NCBI RefSeq assembly: GCF_000959725.1
Contig: NZ_CP009323.1
Location: forward strand, 4,526,001 to 4,590,000
DNA: 64,000 nucleotides
From: Burkholderia gladioli
GTDB taxonomy: Bacteria > Pseudomonadota > Gammaproteobacteria > Burkholderiales > Burkholderiaceae
Reading direction: 5' to 3'
The notes beneath the pieces are model-generated. The model had not been told where the DNA came from. It worked only from the letters and a program-made list of their open reading frames with translations, and did not search any database. Position 1 is the first letter of the stretch; every line of letters begins with the position of its first letter. The position numbers were made by a program, and so were the translations under genes. Shown piece after piece: positions 29,225 through 38,332 of the stretch.

Positions 29225-30418
29225 TCAGTGATCTTGCGGGACAGGCGCGACGTCGTTCGTCAGTTTCACACTGTTATCAATCTGCACAAGCGAATCGTTG
29301 TGTAGCTTGAGTTGCCCGGCGGTGACAATCACATCCCCAGCCTTCAGTCCCTTGAGGATGCTGACCTGATCGCCGCGTGTTTCGCCGGTCGTCACGAATT
29401 GCTGACGCACGCTTGCCTGCGATTTGCCCTGTGCGTCCTTGCCGCTCTGTACCACATATACGAGGCTGCCGTACGGATTGTAGGCCACGGCCGTCTGCGG
29501 AATGGTCACGAGCGATTGTGGCTCGCCGCTTGTTACGCCTGCGGTGGCGAACATACCGGGCAGTAGAGCGCCATCCGGGTTAGCCAACGATGCACGGACC
29601 TGCAGCATGCGGCTGGAGGCATCAATCTTGGAATTCATCGACGTCACCTTGCCAGTAAACGTCTTGCCCGGATAGGCATCGACCGTCACCAATACCGCCT
29701 GCCCGACGCGAATCTGACCCAACGTCTGCTGTGGCAGATAGAAATCGAGGAACATCGGGTCGAGCGCCTGCAGCGTAACGACTGTCGTGCCCGCTGGCAG
29801 GTACTGCCCCACATCGACCTGCCGTACGCCCAAACGTCCCCGGAACGGCGCACGCATGACTTTCTCGCCCATCAGCGCCTGCTGTGCTACGACTTGTGCC
29901 CGCGCGGACTTCAGGTTGCTCGAATCGGTGTCCACGGTCGATTGCGCTACGCCCCGTGCGGCAAGTTGCTGTAGGTCGCGCCTGTAGTTGATCTCGCTCA
30001 GGTCGGCGCTGGCTTTCAGTTGATCGAGCTTTGCAGGATCATCATTCGGACGCAGGCGTAACAAAACCGCTCCAGCCTCGACGTCGCGCCCGGAATCGAA
30101 GTTGATCTGGTCGATCACACCACTTGTTTCCAACGATAAATCTGCGCCCTTCGACGCCCGCAGCGATCCAACAGCGTTGATAGTTGGCTGCCACTGCTGC
30201 ATGACGGCAGATGTAGTCGACACGATCGCCTGCTGCGACTGGATCGTCCCCGTGACTTTCTTCAGGATATTGCTCTTGAACAGATGAAATCCGATGAGCG
30301 CAGCGGTCAGTAGCCCCACTACGAGCAACATAAGGAAGAGCCGAAGCATGGTTCGGGGAGGCCGCTGCCGTTCTGCAGGCGAATTTGGCGTATCAACACG
30401 CGTGGAAAGAGAGATCAT
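29225..30418 (-). CDS. RND efflux periplasmic adaptor (membrane fusion protein)
   Basis: A 397-residue MFP. One N-terminal membrane anchor ('LRLFLMLLVVGLLTAALIGF') leads to the lipoyl/barrel-sandwich region ('SLETSGVIDQINFDSGRDVE', 'GAVLLRLRPNDDPAKL'), an alpha-hairpin, then 'MRAPFRGRLGVRQVDVGQYL' and a beta-barrel domain ('VTSMNSKIDASSRMLQVRAS', 'LPGMFATAGV'). It links the pump to the outer-membrane channel. It starts 3 bp after the outer-membrane gene and ends 13 bp before the pump gene. Confidence 0.94.
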   Translation of the reverse strand: MISLSTRVDTPNSPAERQRPPRTMLRLFLMLLVVGLLTAALIGFHLFKSNILKKVTGTIQSQQAIVSTTSAVMQQWQPTINAVGSLRASKGADLSLETSGVIDQINFDSGRDVEAGAVLLRLRPNDDPAKLDQLKASADLSEINYRRDLQQLAARGVAQSTVDTDSSNLKSARAQVVAQQALMGEKVMRAPFRGRLGVRQVDVGQYLPAGTTVVTLQALDPMFLDFYLPQQTLGQIRVGQAVLVTVDAYPGKTFTGKVTSMNSKIDASSRMLQVRASLANPDGALLPGMFATAGVTSGEPQSLVTIPQTAVAYNPYGSLVYVVQSGKDAQGKSQASVRQQFVTTGETRGDQVSILKGLKAGDVIVTAGQLKLHNDSLVQIDNSVKLTNDVAPVPQDH

Positions 30419-30421
30419 GAG

Positions 30422-31981
30422 TTAAAGCACTCCGCAACATTGCGCAACTTTGGGATCGACATCGTTTCGATGCCACCAGCCACCGCCGAGCGCCTGAAAG
30501 AGCGCGACGGTATCGGTGTAACGAGTGGCCTGCGAGGAAATCAGCTTGAGGCGCGCACTCTCATCGGATTGCTCGGCGCTCAATACGTTAAGATAGGTGC
30601 CGCCGCCCGCACGGTATTGCGCCTCGGAGACTTTGAGACTTGCGGCCGCCGTCTTTTGCGCCGCCAGGTTGGCGGCGAGCGTCTCGGCATCACGGTGGAT
30701 TGCCACCAGCGCATTTGCCACGTCCTGGAACGCCGAATTCACCGTGCTGCTGTACTGGGCGGCGGCAACATCGACTGCTGCATCAGCAGCACGCTTTCTC
30801 GCTTTCAGCGTGCCCCCCTCGAAAACCGGTTGCGTAAGGCTAGCGGCGATGCTCCACACGATCCCTGCGGGATTGAAGAGATTCGAAAAGTTGTTTCCGT
30901 CGCGGCCATAACTCCCCGTCAGCGATATTTGCGGCAACATGTTCGCCACCGCGATGCCGACGCTCGCGGTCGCCGAATGCAAAAGTGCGCTGTAGGCCTG
31001 AATGTCGGGCCGCTGGGCGACGAGACTCGAGGGTAGCGATACCGGGAGATCTTCGGGCAAAACAAGGTTCGCGAGATCAAGTGTAGGCGCTGTGTAATCG
31101 CTCGGCAGGCCTCCCAGGTACACCGCTAACTGATTGCGCTGCTGTTCGAGCTGCTTCTGCAAACCGGGCAGCGTGGCGGTCTGCGCATCGAGCAGCGATT
31201 GCTGCTGCAGCACGTCCACCTGACTTACTCCGCCGAGCTCGAAGCGGCGGCGGTTAATGTCGAGAGCGGCGGCATACGCACGGATGATGTCGTGCGTAGT
31301 ATCGATCTGGGCCTGCAGCGACGCTTCGTTGATTGCCGCATTGACCACGTTTGCGATCAGTGTCAGTTCGGTCGCCTCGAGCTCAAAACGCTGATACTCG
31401 GCCTGGGCATTCAGTTGCTCGACTTGCCGACGTACGCCGCCGAAGGCATCGATCGTGTATGACACGCTGAGAGATCCGCTGATCACGTTATACGTGGAGG
31501 GCACGGAGCCGTGTAGAGCGTTGCGCTCCCGCTCACCAGACGTACTCGCACTGAGTTGCGGAAAGAAGGTACCCTGCTGCGCGCGTGTATTCTCGCGCGC
31601 CTCACGCAAGCTCGCTTGCGCAGCGGCAAGCGTAGGATTTGCCTTTAATGCTCGTTCGACCAGCGCATTTATCTGGGGCGAATGGAACAGCGCCCACCAG
31701 TCACCCTGAATGTCGCGTCCGGCCCAGAGTTTTTGCGCCGCGCCCGCCGTGGTGTCAGCAGAAACAGTGCGCGTGGGGACGGGCTTTTCCGTAAAGGCCG
31801 CCGCCTCGGGTGCGGCCGGCGCGGCGAAATCTGGCCCGACCGCGCAGCCCGCGAGCGACGTGGCGAGTGCCACAAGTGCAACCAGCACGAGTGGCCCATG
31901 CGCGGCGACATACTCGAGCGCTTCGAATAGTCGGGGTGTGCACTTAAGATGTAGGGACTGGTAGATCTTTGGCATGCGCAT
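30422..31981 (-). CDS. RND efflux outer-membrane channel lipoprotein (NodT/OprM family)
   Basis: A 519-residue outer-membrane factor. A long N-terminal leader ends in a lipobox 'LAGC' (43-46) with Cys46 as the acylated residue, followed by 'AVGPDFAAPAAPE'. Two tandem OEP domains follow, with 'DWWALFHSPQINALVERALK' type motif (here 'WWALFHSPQINALVERALK') and 'VAQRPDIQAYSALLHSATAS'. An alternative start two codons downstream (MPKIYQ) cannot be excluded. It heads the operon and faces the tetR gene across 77 bp. Confidence 0.94.
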   Translation of the reverse strand: MRMPKIYQSLHLKCTPRLFEALEYVAAHGPLVLVALVALATSLAGCAVGPDFAAPAAPEAAAFTEKPVPTRTVSADTTAGAAQKLWAGRDIQGDWWALFHSPQINALVERALKANPTLAAAQASLREARENTRAQQGTFFPQLSASTSGERERNALHGSVPSTYNVISGSLSVSYTIDAFGGVRRQVEQLNAQAEYQRFELEATELTLIANVVNAAINEASLQAQIDTTHDIIRAYAAALDINRRRFELGGVSQVDVLQQQSLLDAQTATLPGLQKQLEQQRNQLAVYLGGLPSDYTAPTLDLANLVLPEDLPVSLPSSLVAQRPDIQAYSALLHSATASVGIAVANMLPQISLTGSYGRDGNNFSNLFNPAGIVWSIAASLTQPVFEGGTLKARKRAADAAVDVAAAQYSSTVNSAFQDVANALVAIHRDAETLAANLAAQKTAAASLKVSEAQYRAGGGTYLNVLSAEQSDESARLKLISSQATRYTDTVALFQALGGGWWHRNDVDPKVAQCCGVL

Positions 31982-31997
31982 CTATTTCTATACCCAT

Positions 31998-32024
31998 GAG
32001 TACAATATGTTAGATACTATACTC
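31998..32024. promoter_or_regulatory. Candidate operator between the efflux operon and tetR
   Basis: Imperfect inverted arms GAGTACAAT and ACTATACTC (seven of nine positions pair) span 27 bp in the short divergent gap. This is the expected place for autorepressor binding by the adjacent TetR protein, where it would overlap both promoters. Confidence 0.5.
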
Positions 32025-32058
32025 CTCCGTACATAAATTGCAAAAAAGGAATTGTTTC

Positions 32059-32718
32059 GTGCAGAAATCTTTGCCTGTGAGCCGCGCCGGCCGGCCGAAA
32101 GATCCGGCCAAGCGGGTAGCTATTGTGGAAGCCGCAACCAGCCTGTTCGCCGAGCAGCGCTATGACATGGTCACCATGGAAGATGTCGCCGCGAAGGCTG
32201 GGGTGTCCAAGATGACGGTGTACAGCCATTTCGCCGACAAAGAGGCGTTGCTCGAGGACGTGGTGCGCGGTGTGTCGGACCGGATGACGCGTGGTTTATC
32301 GTACGTCGGCTCCGAGAAGCTGCCACTGCGGGAGCGACTGACGGACATTGGGACCGCGTTCCTGACAGTCATGATCAACGTGCACGTGACCGGCATCGCG
32401 CACTCCCTGCCCATGTCTAGCGGAGATCAGGCGCTCAGACACCGGTTTTACAACGCGGGGACGGGACGGACCGTGGCGGCGCTCGCGAGCATTCTCAAAG
32501 AGGCCGCGGAGCGTGATGAACTGTTGCTCGACTCGCCGGCAGAAGCGGCGCAGGATCTTGTCAGCTTATGGGAAGGTGGATTGCCGGCGCGAATCGTGTT
32601 CGGAGTGGTCGAGCCTGCGGCTGAGGAGGAAATCGCGCAGCAAGCACTGCGCGGCACGAATGTATTTTTGCGCGCTTACGGAAATCCACGAAAGCGCAAG
32701 CAATTGTCGATGCCGTGA
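32059..32718 (+). CDS. TetR-family repressor of the RND efflux operon
   Basis: A 219-residue regulator. The GTG at 32059 is preferred because AAAAAAGGA ends eight bases before it. The HTH domain reads 'AIVEAATSLFAEQRYDMVTM', 'EDVAAKAGVSKMTVYSHFAD' and is followed by a TetR_C-like domain. AcrR-type repressors of this kind hold the divergent pump genes silent until a ligand binds. The stop at 32718 directly abuts the IS110 remnant, so downstream sequence was replaced by the element. Confidence 0.92.
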   Translation: MQKSLPVSRAGRPKDPAKRVAIVEAATSLFAEQRYDMVTMEDVAAKAGVSKMTVYSHFADKEALLEDVVRGVSDRMTRGLSYVGSEKLPLRERLTDIGTAFLTVMINVHVTGIAHSLPMSSGDQALRHRFYNAGTGRTVAALASILKEAAERDELLLDSPAEAAQDLVSLWEGGLPARIVFGVVEPAAEEEIAQQALRGTNVFLRAYGNPRKRKQLSMP

Positions 32719-33615
32719 ATTTGCGTCAGGTCGGTCCCCGCCAATTGGTACATGGCTGTGCACACATCAAAGTTTGGATCACTGAGCATCTTGCTGCGAT
32801 GCTTCGCAATCGGCAGCGGTGCTTCCGGAATCGGCTGAGCGATATTGAGAATCGCGACAGCGCGTTCGATCTCGACATCGCACTGGTCGATGCACTGCTG
32901 GTAAAAGTCGTAGAGCGCGAGCGCCTTCAGGGCGAATACATGCTCGGGCTGGTAGTTGCCCACCAGCGCATCACGCATGGTCTCAAGGCTTTCCTTGCAG
33001 CGGACGTCGCGCATCGCCGACAGCCTGTCCGGATCGCGTTCGCTGGCGACAATCTCGCGGACGATCCGCATTCCGGTGACGCCCGCAATAGTCGCGGTCA
33101 CGTTGTACAACTGGATCTTCATGAAGGTCAGCGCCTTCTGCATATGCTGGATATGCGCGGCGGCATAGTCGGTATGCTTTTCGCGACAACGCAGGTACGC
33201 GCGCAGTTCCGCGATGTCTCGGCCAGGCCGAAAGCTGGCCCGTAGCAACCCGCACGCGTGCAGTCGCTGCGGCCATTGTGCGTCGTGACGTCGCTCTTCC
33301 TGCCGGAAACTGCGCGCGCCTCGCGTGCATCGGCGAGAACAACTTCAAGACCCCGGGACTTCAGCACCTCGTAGGCGGCGACCCGATACACGCCGGTCGA
33401 CTCCATCACGACCGTCTTTGTGCCGGTCGCGACGGGCAAGTCCGCCATGCGTTGCAGGTCGCCGGTAAATGCCTGGAATGTCTGCACCGGTTCGTCGCAC
33501 AGGTCGGGACTCACGGCGGCAACGTGGAACCGCGCACCGATATATCGATACCGGCTGCAAACGGATGAATGATCGGCAACCCCGAGGGCTTGGATCGTGT
33601 TCGGTCGCTGGCCAT
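32719..33615 (-). pseudogene. IS110-family transposase, decayed
   Basis: The original start is ATG at 33615 with AGGAGGTGG upstream. Reading needs two corrections. An extra AT near 33541 breaks 'AAGIDIG-ARFHVAAVSPDL', and a missing base near 33285 breaks 'GRKSDVNDAQW-QRLHACGLL'. Between them 'TVVMESTGVYRVAAYEVLKS' and 'VVLADAREARAVSGRKSDV' give the DEDD-type core of IS110. The 3' part runs to 'TAMYQLAGTDLTQIHGI' and then stops against tetR; the C-terminal Ser-containing transposase domain is absent. It is not functional. Confidence 0.85.
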
Positions 33616-33842
33616 GGCCCACCTCCTGGATAGTCAGGCGCAGGACGGAACTCGGAATTGATCAATTTCCTAAACGGGGTCATCCGAAGACGCCGCCACA
33701 GAAGTCCGCAGCTTCCCCTGGGCCAGGTTTTTTTGACGGGGTTCATGCCTCCAAGAAGCTTACGACCACTGTCTCTGCGTGTATCCAGTGTACTCGTCCG
33801 GAGCTTCTATTCATGAGGGACGCGGGCAAGCGCGTGGGGCAG

Positions 33843-34472
33843 TTTTTTAGGAGTTCATTCGCCCTCTTCAACAGGTGGTATTCAAGCTGCAGATTGCGAA
33901 TGTCGCGCCGGAGCCTTCGACCTGCCGCTCCAGTTCGTCGCGATCCGTCTCTGCGGGTGATCCCTTGTCGCGTTTCATGGATGCAGGAGCTCTCGGCCGA
34001 GCAACTGGTTCTTCCAGTTGTACAGCGTCACCCTGTCGACGTCCAGCTTTCGCGCCACCGCCTGTGCACTCCCTTCCCGTGTGGACAGTTCGTACACCGC
34101 GACCTGCTTGGACGCCAATGACGCGGCCGGTCGGCCTGCGTGGCCAACCACGCGTTTCCTGGTTTCCGGATAGCGCTCGCGAACCCAAGCCGACAGTATC
34201 TGGCGACAGGGACAGCCTAATGCCCTGAGGGTGGAGATAGCAGTGCCCGTGGTTGATGTAATGCTCGAGTGCTATGTTCTTCTGCTCTTCTGAGTACTTC
34301 GGCTTTACATGAGCATACCCTTCTGCAGATTGCCACTCTTCTCGAATTCCTCACACCACGCCTTGAGAGAATTCTTCTTCGGGTAACCCAATTGGCGAAT
34401 GGTCGCCTTGATGCGCTTCCCAAGTTTCAGGTACAGCTAGACCGCCCGAACGCGCTCTTCGTATGAATACAT
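33843..34472 (-). pseudogene. IS3-family OrfA-type transposase remnant
   Basis: The start at 34472 reads 'MYSYEERVRAV', an in-frame TAG at codon 12, then 'LYLKLGKRIKATIRQLGYPK' and 'NSLKAWCEEFEKSGNLQKG'. After frame changes come 'YAHVKPKYSEEQKNIALEHY', 'RERYPETRKRVVGHAGRPAA', 'ARKLDVDRVTLYNWKNQLLG' (helix-turn-helix) and 'LERQVEG' with the coiled-coil 'NLQLEYHLLKRANELLK'. The sequence clearly comes from a helix-turn-helix plus leucine-zipper OrfA, with at least one stop and two or three frameshifts. No OrfB integrase follows. Dead. Confidence 0.75.
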
Positions 34473-34620
34473 GGACTACCTCCAAAGCAGTCCAAGATTT
34501 GGTCCGCATCCTCTTGGGTTAATTCTGGTGAACGTCAACACTCAGGCGAAAGTCGTAAACCGCGAGCACGGTCTGCCGGTCCCCCTTCAACGTCTCGGTC
34601 AACTTCGGATATTGGATCGC

Positions 34621-35424
34621 TCAAAGCGTTGCAGTAACGCCTCCATCGACGTAAAGAATATGGCCGTTCACGAAATCGGACGCATCACCGGCCAGAAAGA
34701 CCGCGGCTCCAGTTAGATCCTCGACATTGCCCCAGCGTCGCGAAGGGGTGCGCGAAATCAGCCAGCTGGAAAATTTCTCGTCTTCGACCAGCGCCTGAGT
34801 CAACTCTGTCTTGAAGTACCCGGGCCCCAGGCCATTCACCTGGATTCCGTGTTTTCCCCAATCGATCGCCATACCCTTGGTCAGCATTTTGACCGCACCC
34901 TTGCTAGCGGTATAGGCAGCGATATTGGGCCGGCCGAGTTCGCTCTGGACCGAACAGATATTGATGATCTTGCCGCGCTTGCGCGCAATCATGTGTCGAG
35001 CAACCGCTTTCGCAACCAGGAAGACGCTTTCCACATTCGTCTTCATCAGTTCTTCCCATTGCCGATGGGTGAACGCTTCCAGTGGTGCCCGCCGCTGCAT
35101 ACCTGCATTGTTCACGAGGATATCGATAGCACCAATCCGGCTCTCGATGTCCTCGATAGCCGCGTCGACATCCTCCGGGTTCGTGACGTCGAAACTTGCC
35201 GCATGGGCCGTAGCCCCCGCGTCGCGGAGCCGATCGACCGCCTCCGCTAGACGTTTCTCGTTGCGCGCATTCAGAACGACTTCGGCCCCGGCGCCAGTCA
35301 GTCCCTGCGCGAGAGCAAAGCCGATCCCCGTGCTCGAACCGGTTATCAAGGCACGACGGCCTGCGAGACTAAACATTGTCAGGTTGGATTTCAAATTGAC
35401 TCCCTGGAAGGCCCTAGATGTCAC
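34621..35424 (-). CDS. idnO: Gluconate 5-dehydrogenase / 5-keto-gluconate reductase (SDR)
   Basis: A short-chain dehydrogenase of up to 267 residues. The cofactor motif is 'ALITGSSTGIGFALAQGL', the active site 'YTASKGAVKMLTKG' (Tyr-x3-Lys), with 'NNAGMQRRAPLEAF' and 'SVQSELGRPNIAAYTAS' typical of IdnO-type enzymes. It interconverts D-gluconate and 5-keto-D-gluconate. The ATG at 35424 has TAGGAT upstream; a TTG at 35394 with AGGGAG before it is an alternative start nearer to the family N-terminus. It lies 5 bp after the idonate dehydrogenase gene, so the two steps from idonate to gluconate are cotranscribed. Confidence 0.88.
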   Translation of the reverse strand: MTSRAFQGVNLKSNLTMFSLAGRRALITGSSTGIGFALAQGLTGAGAEVVLNARNEKRLAEAVDRLRDAGATAHAASFDVTNPEDVDAAIEDIESRIGAIDILVNNAGMQRRAPLEAFTHRQWEELMKTNVESVFLVAKAVARHMIARKRGKIINICSVQSELGRPNIAAYTASKGAVKMLTKGMAIDWGKHGIQVNGLGPGYFKTELTQALVEDEKFSSWLISRTPSRRWGNVEDLTGAAVFLAGDASDFVNGHILYVDGGVTATL

Positions 35425-35429
35425 GCATC

Positions 35430-36464
35430 CTATTCGAACGTCATCAGTACCTTCATCGACTGCGACCGATCGCCTGCGGTCTGGAACGCTCGCAGCGATT
35501 CCTTGTAGTGGAAGATGCCCGTGATCAGGGGCTTGACGTCGACCAGTCCTTTATTCAGCAGTTCCACGGCCACAGCGAACTCCTCGTGAAAACGGAATGC
35601 GCCACGCAGGTCGAATTCTTTCGCGACGATCACATTGATCGGCAGTGAGATTTCGCCGGCGAGCCCTACCTGAACCACGATGCCACGCGGCTTAAGGACG
35701 TCGAACGCGCTTCGCAATGCCGCTGCATTGCCACTGGCTTCGAACAATATGTCGAAACTGCCTTTGTCGGCCGCGAACGGCTGCAGCGCATCCGGCGACT
35801 CGGCGACATTCAGCGTGATATCCGCACCGACTTTCTTCGCAGCCTCCAAAGGAAAGCTGCTGACATCGGTCGCGACAATCTTCGCGGCACCGGCCCGGCG
35901 CGCAGCGGCCACAATCAACGCACCGATAGGGCCGCAGCCGGTGACCAGCACGTTCTTGCCGAGCATGGGTCCCGCCCGGCGAACAGCGTGCAGCGCGACG
36001 GACAACGGCTCAGTCATCGCTGCCTCGGCGTCGCTCAACGTGTCGGCCACGACATGCGCCTGCGAACGGTCGACGACGATTTCCTGGCGAAATGCACCTT
36101 GTACATGCGGCGTTCGCATCGCGCTGCCGTAATAGCGCATGTCGAGACAGTGATTCTGCAGACCTTGCTGGCAGTATCGGCACAGGCCGCACGGCCGGCT
36201 CGGACTGATTGCGACGCGAATTCCAGCCGCCATGTCCGTGACGAGTGGCCCAGTCCGCTCGACGACGCCGGATACTTCGTGGCCCAGCACCATCGGCTCG
36301 CGAATCCGCACAGTGCCGAATCCGCCGTGGTTGAAATAGTGAAGATCGGAGCCGCAGATGCCGCCCGCGCGAACCCTGACCAGAAGCTGATGCTCGCCCG
36401 GTTCCGGCGTGGGTACGTCCTCGATACGAAGATCCAACGGCGCGTGTATGACAAGTGCATCCAT
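35430..36464 (-). CDS. idnD: L-idonate 5-dehydrogenase (zinc-type medium-chain)
   Basis: A 344-residue medium-chain dehydrogenase. The start MDALVIHAPLDLRIE at 36464 fits family N-termini; in-frame codons 25 residues upstream add unmatched sequence. Catalytic zinc ligands lie in 'GGICGSDLHYFNHGG' and 'MVLGHEVSGVVE'. Structural zinc is bound by 'RPCGLCRYCQQGLQNHC'. The NAD motif is 'VLVTGCGPIGALIVAAA'. It oxidises L-idonate to 5-keto-D-gluconate, which idnO then reduces. Sorbitol or threonine dehydrogenases share the layout; the idnO neighbour and nearby gluconokinase favour idonate. Confidence 0.87.
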   Translation of the reverse strand: MDALVIHAPLDLRIEDVPTPEPGEHQLLVRVRAGGICGSDLHYFNHGGFGTVRIREPMVLGHEVSGVVERTGPLVTDMAAGIRVAISPSRPCGLCRYCQQGLQNHCLDMRYYGSAMRTPHVQGAFRQEIVVDRSQAHVVADTLSDAEAAMTEPLSVALHAVRRAGPMLGKNVLVTGCGPIGALIVAAARRAGAAKIVATDVSSFPLEAAKKVGADITLNVAESPDALQPFAADKGSFDILFEASGNAAALRSAFDVLKPRGIVVQVGLAGEISLPINVIVAKEFDLRGAFRFHEEFAVAVELLNKGLVDVKPLITGIFHYKESLRAFQTAGDRSQSMKVLMTFE

Positions 36465-36530
36465 GATGACCGCCTGTGATGGTAAAAACAGGAAGAGTTC
36501 AGATACTGTAGCGACGATCCGCTTTGCCGG

Positions 36531-36554
36531 CAAAGACAAAAGCCCTATAGGGCT
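36531..36554 (-). terminator. Candidate rho-independent terminator after pntB
   Basis: AGCCCTATAGGGCT is a perfect 7-bp-arm inverted repeat followed on the minus strand by TTTGTCTTTG. It begins about 19 bp beyond the pntB stop. Confidence 0.5.
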
Positions 36555-36572
36555 ATCGCGGCCGCTTATGGC

Positions 36573-38033
36573 TCACTCGATGGTCCTCACCATGTCCTCG
36601 ATGACCTTCTTGGCGTCGCCGAACACCATCATCGTCTTGTCGATGTAGAACAGGTCGTTGTCGAGCCCGGCGTAGCCCGCCGCCATCGAGCGCTTGTTGA
36701 CGATCACCGTCCTCGCCTTGTACGCCTCGATGATCGGCATCCCCGCGATCGGCGACTTCGGATCGTTCTTCGCGGCAGGGTTCACCACGTCGTTCGCGCC
36801 GAGCACCAGCACCACGTCGACCTGGCCGAATTCGCCGTTGATGTCGTCCATTTCGAACACCATGTCGTAGGGCACTTCGGCTTCGGCGAGCAGCACGTTC
36901 ATGTGTCCCGGCATCCGTCCGGCCACCGGGTGAATCGCGTACTTCACCTCGATGCCCTTCTCGACCAGCTTGTCGGTCAGCTCCTTCAACGCATGCTGCG
37001 CGCGCGCCACGGCCAGCCCGTAACCCGGCACGATCACCACGGTCTCGGCGTTGCCGAGCATGAACGACGCGTCGTCGGCGGAACCGGATTTCACCGGACG
37101 CTGCTCCGCCGTGCCGCCGGCCACCGCCGCGCCCGCATCGTTGCCGAAGCCGCCGAGAATCACGTTGAAGAACGAGCGGTTCATCGCGCGGCACATGATG
37201 TACGACAGAATCGCCCCCGACGAGCCGACGAGCGACCCCGCGATGATCAGCATCGGATTGTTCAGCGAGAAGCCGATGCCCGCCGCCGCCCAGCCCGAGT
37301 ACGAGTACGAGTTCAGCATCGACACGACCACCGGCATGTCCGCGCCGCCGATCGGGATGATGATCAGCACGCCGAGCACGAACGCGATGATCGTCATGAT
37401 GATGAACGGCAGCCACGCCTGCGTGAGAAAGAAGATGATGCCGAAGCCGAGCATCGCGATGGCGAGCATCAGGTTGATCAGATGCTGACCGCTGTACACG
37501 ACCGGCGCGCCCTGGAAGAGCCGGAACTTGTACTTGCCCGACAGCTTGCCGAACGCGATCACCGAGCCCGAGAACGTGATCGCGCCGACGAACGTGCCGA
37601 TGAACAGCTCGATGCGATTGCCGAACGGCAGGAAGCCCGGGATCGGATAGTCCGGATCGCCGAGCCCGAACGCGGCCGGCTCCGACACCACCGCATACGC
37701 GATGCAGACCGCCGCGAGACCGATCAGCGAGTGCATCGCCGCGACCAGTTCGGGCATCTTGGTCATCTCGACGCGCGCGGCGACGAACGCGCCGACCGCG
37801 CCGCCGATCACCAGCGCGACCAGCAGCAGTCCGAGCCCGAGACCGAGGTTCGAGCCGAGCGCCGAGGCCTGTTTCGCGATCAGCGCGATGGTCGTGAGGA
37901 TCGCAATCGCCATCCCGACCATGCCGAAGGTATTGCCGACGCGCGCCGTCTTCGGATTCGACAGCCCCTTGAGCGCCTGAATGAAGCAAACCGACGCGAC
38001 CAGATAAAGCAGCGTGACGACGTTCAGACTCAT
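36573..38033 (-). CDS. pntB: NAD(P) transhydrogenase subunit beta
   Basis: A 486-residue integral membrane protein: nine hydrophobic helices (for example 'LGLGLGLLLVALVIGGAVGA', 'FIIMTIIAFVLGVLIIIPIG'), then the NADP-binding domain III ('VIVPGYGLAVARAQHALKEL', 'IHPVAGRMPGHMNVLLAEA', 'VLVLGANDVVNPAAKND'). PntB and PntA couple hydride transfer between NADH and NADP to proton entry. It overlaps the upstream pntAB stop by one base (TAATG). It is intact, but its alpha partner is broken, so transhydrogenase activity from this locus is doubtful. Confidence 0.96.
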   Translation of the reverse strand: MSLNVVTLLYLVASVCFIQALKGLSNPKTARVGNTFGMVGMAIAILTTIALIAKQASALGSNLGLGLGLLLVALVIGGAVGAFVAARVEMTKMPELVAAMHSLIGLAAVCIAYAVVSEPAAFGLGDPDYPIPGFLPFGNRIELFIGTFVGAITFSGSVIAFGKLSGKYKFRLFQGAPVVYSGQHLINLMLAIAMLGFGIIFFLTQAWLPFIIMTIIAFVLGVLIIIPIGGADMPVVVSMLNSYSYSGWAAAGIGFSLNNPMLIIAGSLVGSSGAILSYIMCRAMNRSFFNVILGGFGNDAGAAVAGGTAEQRPVKSGSADDASFMLGNAETVVIVPGYGLAVARAQHALKELTDKLVEKGIEVKYAIHPVAGRMPGHMNVLLAEAEVPYDMVFEMDDINGEFGQVDVVLVLGANDVVNPAAKNDPKSPIAGMPIIEAYKARTVIVNKRSMAAGYAGLDNDLFYIDKTMMVFGDAKKVIEDMVRTIE

Positions 38034-38332
38034 TACGCGTTCTCCTTGGCCGTCTTGTCAGCGATGAGTTTCTTCGGCTCTTTCTTGCGGAACATTTCCA
38101 GCATTCGCCGGGTGACGAGAAAGCCGCCGAACACGTTGACCGCCGCGAGCGCGACCGCGAGCGTGCCGAAGAACTTGCCGGGCGCGCCCAACGTGAGACC
38201 CGCGGCAAGCATCGCGCCGACGATCACGATCGCCGAGATCGCATTGGTCACGGCCATCAGCGGCGTGTGCAGTGCGGGCGTGACGTTCCAGACCACGTGG
38301 TAGCCGACGTAGATCGCCAGCACGAAGATGAT
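38033..38332 (-). pseudogene. pntAB: NAD(P) transhydrogenase subunit alpha part 2, 5' end deleted
   Basis: Residues from '[20 protein letters not shown]' to the stop are typical of the small membrane PntAB/PntA2 subunit ('[20 protein letters not shown]', '[15 protein letters not shown]'). The usual first 10-12 residues and start codon are missing; the sequence joins directly to the middle of pntAA at about 38332. Only an internal GTG could start it. The ribosome binding site of the original gene is lost, so expression would depend on chance initiation. Confidence 0.8.

Noticed and set aside
36553..38303. Long open frames overlapping pntB on both strands (551 and 466 codons)
   Set aside because: Very Arg/Asp-rich low-complexity translations in shadow frames of pntB, which itself has complete family motifs.
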